64,000 nucleotides of DNA, from assembly GCA_946811695.1 (NCBI GenBank), contig OX328123.1, positions 153,988,516 through 154,052,515 on the forward strand, read 5' to 3'. The DNA is from Gonocerus acuteangulatus. Its lineage: Eukaryota > Arthropoda > Insecta > Hemiptera > Coreidae. Positions within the stretch are counted from its first letter, which is position 1; each line of letters opens with the position of its first letter. This document shows, piece by piece, positions 56,481-64,000 of this stretch. The notes under the pieces were generated by a model. It worked only from the letters and a program-made list of their open reading frames with translations. It was not told the origin of the DNA and made no database searches. The position numbers and the translations under genes are program-made.

Positions 56481-57225
56481 TGACTGATTCCATGTTTTTT
56501 CGGCTCCCACAGCTAATTGTAATGGTATTGTTTTGATGCAAGAGAATTCGCCAGATGGCTGAGTTTCCCCTTCTCCATGCTGGATATCAGTCAAATAAAT
56601 AATCCTAACAATTCCACCATGGCTGACGACACGATTTAAACAACCATGGAATGTTAAGGGAAATAACCAAACTATTAAGTTATTATCTTTTTTTTTTAAT
56701 TCATAAGGCGAAGAAAATTGATATTATGTTTAGATAAAATTAAAATCAAGAAGGAATTGATAAATTATTCTTGAATTAATGCACCCAATGATCGCTCATT
56801 CGAGCCTTTGTTCATTTAAGATCTTATCTTGGTTCATTCTACTATTTCGCAAGGAGAGCTGTTAATGACTAACTGCTGAGCGAAATCTAAGAGTAATGCT
56901 TAGCAAATGGGATAAATGTGAAGAGGGATAGAGTGTGGAAAAGAGGAAGGAGGCAGGTAGAGAAGGAGGGAGGTCGGGTTAGTCGTGATATATGAACGGT
57001 GTGGAAGGCCGTTGGGCCAACGTCCTCTTCGTCGAGTCATTACCACCTCTCTCAGGATCCGAAACAAGCAGCCGCACTGTCGGCTGAGGGAATCTGGAGA
57101 CTTAGCTTGGATACGAGCATGTTTACTGCACTTCTTACGGCGAGTCGAGTTCACGGAGTTAATTGCGAGGCGGTCCGAAACTTTGTTGTAGACACACGGA
57201 CTTAAGGTGGAGGCTTAGAGAATAT
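56481..57225. other. no recognised gene
   Basis: Overlapping short frames on both strands near 56900-57205 without recognisable content. Confidence 0.35.
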
Positions 57226-57229
57226 GGAA

Positions 57230-57610
57230 CACCTTGACTGCGGCATGACGCTGCATGTGCGACCTTACGAACAACCCCGCTGTGGCGGCATGACGCCACA
57301 TGTGCGCCATAGGGTCTTGAGGAACAGCTAAAAACCTCCAGGCTGGTTTATTCGTTCCTTCGTCCACTCAGGGAGTGTTTGGAGTGCCTTATTCTGAAAT
57401 CGTTCCGGGCTCAGACCTTTCTGTGAATTATACAATAGTTTATTCACCTCATATGCGTCATGGAAAAAAAAAACATGTTTCTGAAAGAAATTATCTACAA
57501 TTTCGTAAGTTATTTGTTCACGTTAACAAAACAAATGAAAATTATAAAATGGGGGAAAAAAATACAATTGATTGGATGATTTGAGGTTTAGCCCTGCCGT
57601 AGTCAACGTG
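57230..57610. mobile_element. piggyBac-like MITE (CACGTTGACT ends)
   Basis: Left end CACCTTGACTGCGGCATGAC; right end the inverse of CACGTTGACTACGGCAGGG, followed by an intact TTAA (57611-57614). The left flank is GGAA, a probable mutated TTAA. GCGGCATGACGC(T/C)(G/A)CATGTGCG is repeated subterminally (57240s and 57284s). The 69-codon frame inside (57375-57584) is not recognisable. Confidence 0.55.
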
Positions 57611-57849
57611 TTAAAGATTGGTAACGAGTGGTACGAACATGTTCACAACGAAATTTTGGCTACTGGTACAGGTCTCATTATGAGGGCTAATGTTGTTACT
57701 GTGCTGCCATGTTGCTTGGCAACATTGGTAAGGGCAAAATAGATATTGTAGGTCGAGTTGCTCACCTCTTTGGTGGTTCTGATTCTATCTATCAAACATT
57801 GGTAAAGCGTTTGTTACAACTGTTTCCTAATAGTTGATTTTAACATTAG

Positions 57850-58222
57850 TAAAGCCACTCATAAAAACGTTTTTTTATAAACGTTTTTTATTTAGTACCG
57901 ATGTCGATTGTAAAATCGGTAAAGTCGCTTATAAAAACGTTTCCTAAGGTCGATCCTGACATGGTAAAGGTACTTACAGGAACGTTTCCTACAAGGGCCA
58001 AGTCGATAGGACCATTCGAAAACCACCAATAAGAACGTTTCCTAAGGTCGATCCTGACATGGTAAAGGTACTTACAGGAACGTTTCCTACAAGGGCCAAG
58101 TCGATAGGACCATTCGAAAACCACCAATAAAAACGTTTCCTATAAGCACCATGTCGATTTTGATTTGGTAAAGAGACTCATAGAAATATAACCTAAAAGC
58201 GCCAAGTTTCATATAGCAGGCA
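57850..58222. repeat. tandem repeat, 98-bp unit, ends at the gap
   Basis: TTCCTAAGGTCGATCCTGAC to ACCATTCGAAAACCACCAAT is present twice (57941 and 58039). Shorter related units (ACGTTTCCTA, CCAAGTCGAT, GGTAAAG) extend on both sides to the gap. Confidence 0.85.
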
Positions 58223-58422
58223 NNNNNNNNNNNNNNNNNNNNNNNNNNNNNNNNNNNNNNNNNNNNNNNNNNNNNNNNNNNNNNNNNNNNNNNNNNNNNN
58301 NNNNNNNNNNNNNNNNNNNNNNNNNNNNNNNNNNNNNNNNNNNNNNNNNNNNNNNNNNNNNNNNNNNNNNNNNNNNNNNNNNNNNNNNNNNNNNNNNNNN
58401 NNNNNNNNNNNNNNNNNNNNNN
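58223..58422. other. assembly gap of 200 N
   Basis: Exactly 200 N. A round number is a scaffolder's placeholder, not a measured distance. Confidence 0.99.
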
Positions 58423-60495
58423 TAAAAAATCGAATTTCATATTTTCACATTTTTTAATTTAATAAAATACATAAATTTTATTTAAACAATAACAATCATT
58501 TCATAAATTAAATATTACGTACAAAAGTAATAAATAATTTATCAAAAAAGTAAAAAATGAAACTTTTTTTTTTTTTAATTAGGGTGCGTCGACTGCTATG
58601 GTCAATGGCACCATGAAAGTCTATTGTTTTGAAGTCATTTTCATGGGCACGAATTTTTTTCTTTATTTTTCAGGTCCTTATACAAGATATAAGATTGAAC
58701 ACTTCCCATTGGAGGTAAAGACCTGTAAAAAATTCGAATTATCCAACATTTTATTCGAATTAACCACGATATTTTTACGTTGTTTATACCCTAAATTCTA
58801 GGGGCCCAGAAAAATATTCGAATTAACCAGGATTTCGAATTATCGAAGTTCGAATTATCCATGTTCCTGAGCATTAAATAATGCTCAGGTTAGCAGTTCG
58901 GAGAACAAGGTTGTCAGCACAGAGAAATGATACACGATAGAGTAAACTAACTGCTATTTTACTACGATTTTGATTGTAGAGTTATGTCTCCTAAACTCAT
59001 GGGCGTTTATAAGGAGGGGGGCTGAGGGGGCTGTAGTCCCACGAAATTTTGAGTTGATGTTAAAAACTTGTCGTAAAACCCTTCAAAATAAATTAAATAA
59101 GATTATTTAGTTCATAAAAAATATCTTATTTTACGTGCAATAGCGTTTTAGTTGCCAAAAACTATTCCAAGCTCTAAATTTTTAGTATTCCATACCCCGG
59201 AAATGGTCTCAGCCCCCCCCCCCGAAGTTTTCCCAGCCCCTTCCGAAATTATTTTCTATATACACCCATGCCTAAACTGTACTCCTGCCCTCTTACTTTG
59301 ACTGTGGAGATGAAGGCCCGGGCGACCTATAAGGACACTGAGGTGAGGTAGTAGCCTCGAAAACGTTCCTCCCAACAAAATAAATATGGATGCAGTGGAG
59401 GCGTTTGATTATTTCTTCATCCAAAGTTACTAACGGAATAAAATCACTGAAAAATCGCATAAGTGTTCATTTGGAAGTATTTGCTCGCGCAAACACTATA
59501 AGAGCGACTGTGAATTGCTAACGAGGAACCAGTAGCCTTGTTTGTCGAAGTCAAGAGCCGATCCAACGCGGTTATACTTTCGGCAATGACGGTACCTCGA
59601 AGGCTCTAGGCTTTTTTATTCATTTTTTTTTCTTGTTCCTATCTTCTTCTCACTCTCTTTGACCCTCTTAGTTTTTCCCTTTATACTCAACCTCTTCGGG
59701 CGTCGGACCGGGTATTATCTTAAAATTACGGGCTTTACGCCGTAAAATGGAGAGTGTCGATGTGAAGAAGACAAGGGAAGAGGTATTTTATTCTTAGGTG
59801 CGTGTGTTTTGGACTGCGCATGTGTGTTAGTAGCTCTTAACAAGGGTCTCCATTAAAACTGTAATGACCCAGGAAATCGGGAGAAGGAATGGGCCAAGTT
59901 TAGTAGCTGACAGTCCTGACCGGATGGTGCTGACACGTCAACTCGTCTCTTCCATGGAGAGGAGAAGTGTGACATTCCACACACATATAAGGATTTCCTA
60001 ATGGTATATCTTACACTTCACCAGCAATTCGATCCTTGTGTGGAAAGGGGAACAATTTAAGTGAATAATCCGGAATTTTAATTTATTTTACCTTAAAGCA
60101 AGTAATTATTAAAATGTCCAGTTTAAGAAATATCATGATATTTACAATTGCAATAATACTCCACAGACAATAATTTATTAGATTCGCAGATCTTTCAACA
60201 GGAAACCCACAATACCCGCAGTTAGTTTAGGGTATTGCTCGTTTTCCCATTACATCTTGAAGCCGTTGAGCTGATGAAGAAGTCAAAGAATGGTTAGGCG
60301 GTTTCTGCTAACAGGGGAACGTCCTCAAGGGTATTTTCGAACTTTTACTTTTAGCGCGGCTACTCCCTATCTCCATAGGGAGAACCCGCTTATGAGGTTG
60401 ACCTCATGACGCAATCCGGAAGTGCCGACTAGAAACTTTCACGTTTCAGACCCTATAGATCACAAAAATATAGGTGGCCCAAATTTGTATATATG

Positions 60496-60560
<65 letters not shown>

Positions 60561-63500
60561 ATTTATATATATGCTTGTCTGTTCGCGCTCTAGCAAGCTC
60601 AAAAATGGTCCGATTTTAACGAAATGTGGTACAAAAATCGGTCGTCTAATTTGAAAGGTCAAGTTCGTTAACCAGCAGAATCCGTCCACTATAAGATACA
60701 GTTTGGGGCGAAATTCGCGCAAAAAAAATCGTAACGCTTACGTCTTTGAGTTTATATGCTTGCAGGTACTTGCTTTATAGGTTTCTTAATATAAGAAAAC
60801 GAATGAGACCATTTATAAGGCGATATCTGTAACCGTTCCTGAGAAAAGTGGAACCAATGTTTTTGTAAGTCATTATATTTTTGTGAGTACTTAGAATCGC
60901 GGGATTCAATTGAAATATTTTCTACAACTTGGAAATTAATCCCAACTAAGATTTTTAAATTTTGGTTACATTTGGAGTTAAGGAAGTATGCGAAAAAAAT
61001 ATTTTATTAATAGACATGAAAAGTTTTCGGATCTTCATACATTTTTCGTAAATATCTCGATAACGGTTGGGAAATCGTGGTAAGTGTAAGGTGACCATTC
61101 GAATGCTTACTAAATTCTCTATAAAAAAGGTTCTGAAGCAATATTGGATGGGGCAACGTCAATCAGAGATATAAGCGCTTAAAACTTAAAAAATGTTTTG
61201 TTGTTTTGAAAGGGGTTTTCTCTTTGTTTATATCACTTTTTAATTGTTTTTTCTTGTTTTAAATTGCATTTATCAGCAAAATTAGTATAGTAGTAAAATA
61301 AGCTAAGAAACGGTGAAAGGTATTGGTAATAATAAGTTTGGAGTGGCTGTGGTAATCATGATGGCTGTGGCTAATCATGATGACGTAGTTTGTTTTGAAT
61401 TCTGCATTCTATATAACCTTCCTCATAGCCTCCAAATGAAGTTATCGTTATTTCTTATTTTATAGAAAGATTTAACCCACGGCAAAATGGAATTTTATTC
61501 GCCATGAAGCACATATTTACAGTTGATTATAACAGTAAGACGAATTTGCTAGTAAAACAAGATACTTAAAATGACAACGAATTTTTGGTTGTTAAGAAGA
61601 GCCTTCTCAGCCGTAGTCAAAGAGTAAGTACGTTTTCAAAACATAATTGTATTGACTTATACAGATTAAGAATTATCCGCTTCTGTGTAAGTTGGCTACT
61701 GTCAGTTTCCTGTGATTTGTGATCACTAATTTATTCCATTTCTTCGAGATGTACGTAACCGCGCTAAGATGACGCAGTTCCTGCGAGTCGGACTTTTTAA
61801 AATGGAAATATGCAAAAAGAGAACTTTAAAAAATACTTTTTTAAAATAAAAGTTAAAAATTATTTTCGGTTCCTGTTGGAAACAATAAATAAAACTGTAT
61901 AAAATGTACAAAACAGGATTAAATGAATGGTTACATTAATTTCAAAAGTGAAGAAACGATTAAACAAACTATTTTATAATGACTATGTAATTAGTAGCCT
62001 CAAAAATATTTAACAATCGTAGCAAAATTAAAAATTTCTAAAAACTAATATTTTTAGTCAATATGCATAATTTAGTGAATTAAAGTGTACAGAATTTCAA
62101 TATTTAAGTCTGCATATCGCACTAGTATTTCTTAAGTGACGCAACTAAAATAAAATTGAAGAAAAAATGAAAATGTGTCACTCTTTGAAAAATTTCGGGG
62201 GGCTGAGAACATTTTAGGGAATACTAACAATCTAGAACTTGGAATAGCTAGGAAATTAAAACCCTAAAACAATTTTTTTTTTTTAAATAATGGGTCTCAT
62301 TCAATTTCCCGATTTCGGGGGTGACAAAGAGATATTTCCCATGTTTTCATAGTCATAACTGAAAAACACCATTTTTTGAGTTGTGAGAAATACTAGTACG
62401 ATATGTAGAATATCTGTATGTAAAATAATGGATAATTGATTTGTAAATGCTCGAACAAAGGAATCTGACAGGAGAAGGGGGTGGGGGAGGCAGGTAGAAT
62501 TGCTTTGGCAACATTTATGCTCGCAAGTCCCTGAATTGCATTAGACTTCGGTGAAACTGAAATTCCGTTTCAAAATTCATGACTTTTTCCTGCGCTATTT
62601 TCAATTACTTGACATTTTGGTAACTTTTAAGTTGCAGTAGCCATCCTGTATTATATAACTGGCAGAAACTCTGTATTTTTCTTTCAATCACAATATAACT
62701 TGTAATAGTGCAACAATCTGTGTCTTGTGGGACGAATAAATGACTAAAATGCAATGTACATATAATAATACAGATATTGCATATAATAATAAAGGGAGAG
62801 ATGTTGCTCCCAGCAGACTACGCCTCGGGCATATCTCTGACATTAATAATTATATTCCCCACCCCGCAACTGTTTTTGTCCCGGGCAAAGCTTTCCTGTC
62901 CCTTTTTCGCAAATACAAAAGTATCAAAAGCGCTCTTGCCCCTCCAGTCATAAGCTATATAATTTCACTTAACGCTTTTGAAATACCCATTATGGCTTTT
63001 GTGACGACCAATGGAAAACCATTTCTATTCGAAAATCAAACATCTATGCTTCCTTTATATATTCAAAATAAGCCTGTGCATTATCATCAACGTTCAATTC
63101 CACTCATAAATCTCTGTATATTAACTTCCTTTTGACTATGAATTCCTTTAATGTTGTAAAGGGTTTTGTAATACCTGAATTAAACCTGTTTAGCTTTGAG
63201 ATAGTTTGGAAAACATAAATTTACGGCCAAAGGAATAAATTGCGATTAAACATGTGCCCTGCTAATGAAATGTATACACATTTATTACAATTTCAAAATC
63301 ATAACCAGAAATACTATGTGCGCTAATTAATATTAGCATTTAGAGCCAGATAACTAATTTGCACTTGGTTCCAACAGCCAGGAGAATTATAACAAATATT
63401 AAAACGAAGAGGCTATATTTTTGCACCGTACATCGGGACGAATCCAACTGCCTTGTAGTATGAACACCCAGTGAATGAATGAAAAGTTTTATTCTTATTC

Positions 63501-64000
63501 CGGGACAGAAGTCCCATAGGAATAATTTTGAAATTACAAAATAATTTTGAATTTTACGTATAAACTTAAAAACTTATAAATGCTATCAGTATCAATATAT
63601 AGTGTACAGCTTCAATATAGACTAGGGGTTGGGTAAAACTTGGAGGGATAGAAGGTGGTGGAAGAGTCGGGATTTAAAGGTTTCTAGGTTGGTAGAATGG
63701 CGGACAAACGAAGGCAAGGAATTCCATAGCGAGGTGGCACGGGTGACGAATGATTTTTCGAATATTGCTGTTTGGTGGGAAGGAATATAAAAATCGGAAG
63801 GACGAGATCGGGTGTAACGAGAGTGAACCGAGGATTTAAATTTAAGAAGTTGAAAAATATAAGAAGATCTACGGGATTGAATTACTTGGTAAAGTGCCCA
63901 CAGTGATGTGGGCCGGGTAAATACCCAGTGGGTAGGTAAATATAAATTTGGTATTTACCCGGGTATTTACCCACAGGGAAGGTAAATACCCAAAAAGTGG
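58423..64000 (+). repeat. duplicate of 48343-53920 (probable assembly artefact)
   Basis: Every line compared matches the earlier segment at an offset of 10,080, including the (TA)n tract at 60504-60550 and long C, T and A runs. It carries second copies of the pogo-like end (to about 58864), the hAT MITE (58998-59270), the HINE (60351-61798), the hypothetical ORF (62740-63135) and the LINE 3' end (63472-63918). These should not be counted as independent copies. Confidence 0.95.

Noticed and set aside
58087..58440. 117-codon minus-strand frame across 58087-58440
   Set aside because: It is mostly the run of N and joins two contigs whose real distance is unknown.
58598..63135. Second copies of short ORFs as evidence of conservation
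   Set aside because: They lie in the identical duplicated contig end and carry no evolutionary information.

Overview
The window is AT-rich, intergenic-type DNA of a eukaryote, almost certainly an invertebrate animal. Long (TA)n, (GA)n, (CT)n and (TG)n tracts, tRNA-derived SINEs, non-LTR retrotransposon ends and several classes of cut-and-paste transposon remnants occur side by side. I recognise no intact host gene, rRNA gene or functional tRNA gene. The mix (PIF/Harbinger-, hAT-, pogo- and piggyBac-type non-autonomous elements, HINE/DINE-1-like Helentron derivatives, hammerhead-like motifs of the Penelope type) would suit an arthropod, perhaps a crustacean or chelicerate, but the species cannot be read from the sequence.

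Layout. 0-9 kb: a TIR MITE family (859-1106, 4480-4734), a Harbinger-like element carrying a 27-bp minisatellite (2361-3191), a foldback (3975-4472), a 16 x 62-bp array built from a MITE terminus (4843-5834), a palindromic MITE (5989-6285), a 298-bp near-perfect palindrome (7165-7462) and a Harbinger-like element (7924-8632). 9-17 kb: two facing HINE-like elements around (TA)n blocks, then a 100-bp satellite (14035-16890). 17-29 kb: a complete tRNA-derived SINE with 13-bp target duplication (18270-18667), a 27-bp minisatellite, two more Harbinger-like elements, a 142-bp x 5 array, and a piggyBac-type element (25972-26864) holding the decayed C-terminal Cys-rich end of its transposase. 29-42 kb: hAT-type MITEs with 8-bp target duplications, inverted repeats with (TA)n in their loops, a pogo-type element (33758-34746) containing the best hammerhead-like motif, about 1 kb of purine-rich minisatellite, and a LINE C-terminal fragment. 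42-58 kb: a 640-bp hairpin, a 54-bp minisatellite, a HINE, a SINE inserted in the loop of a foldback, another HINE, a LINE 3' end, and a 30-bp minisatellite.

A 200-N gap lies at 58223-58422. The sequence after it (58423-64000) repeats 48343-53920 at a constant offset of 10,080 bp with no difference seen, microsatellites included. This looks like an unmerged contig overlap rather than biology.

No genes here work together as a pathway. The recurring theme is structural: transposon ends turning into tandem arrays, (TA)n tracts in hairpin loops, ribozyme-like cores in dispersed repeats, and repeats nested in repeats. Most of the longer reading frames lie inside tandem arrays whose period is a multiple of 3, or are restarted by the 100-bp array, and are not good gene evidence.
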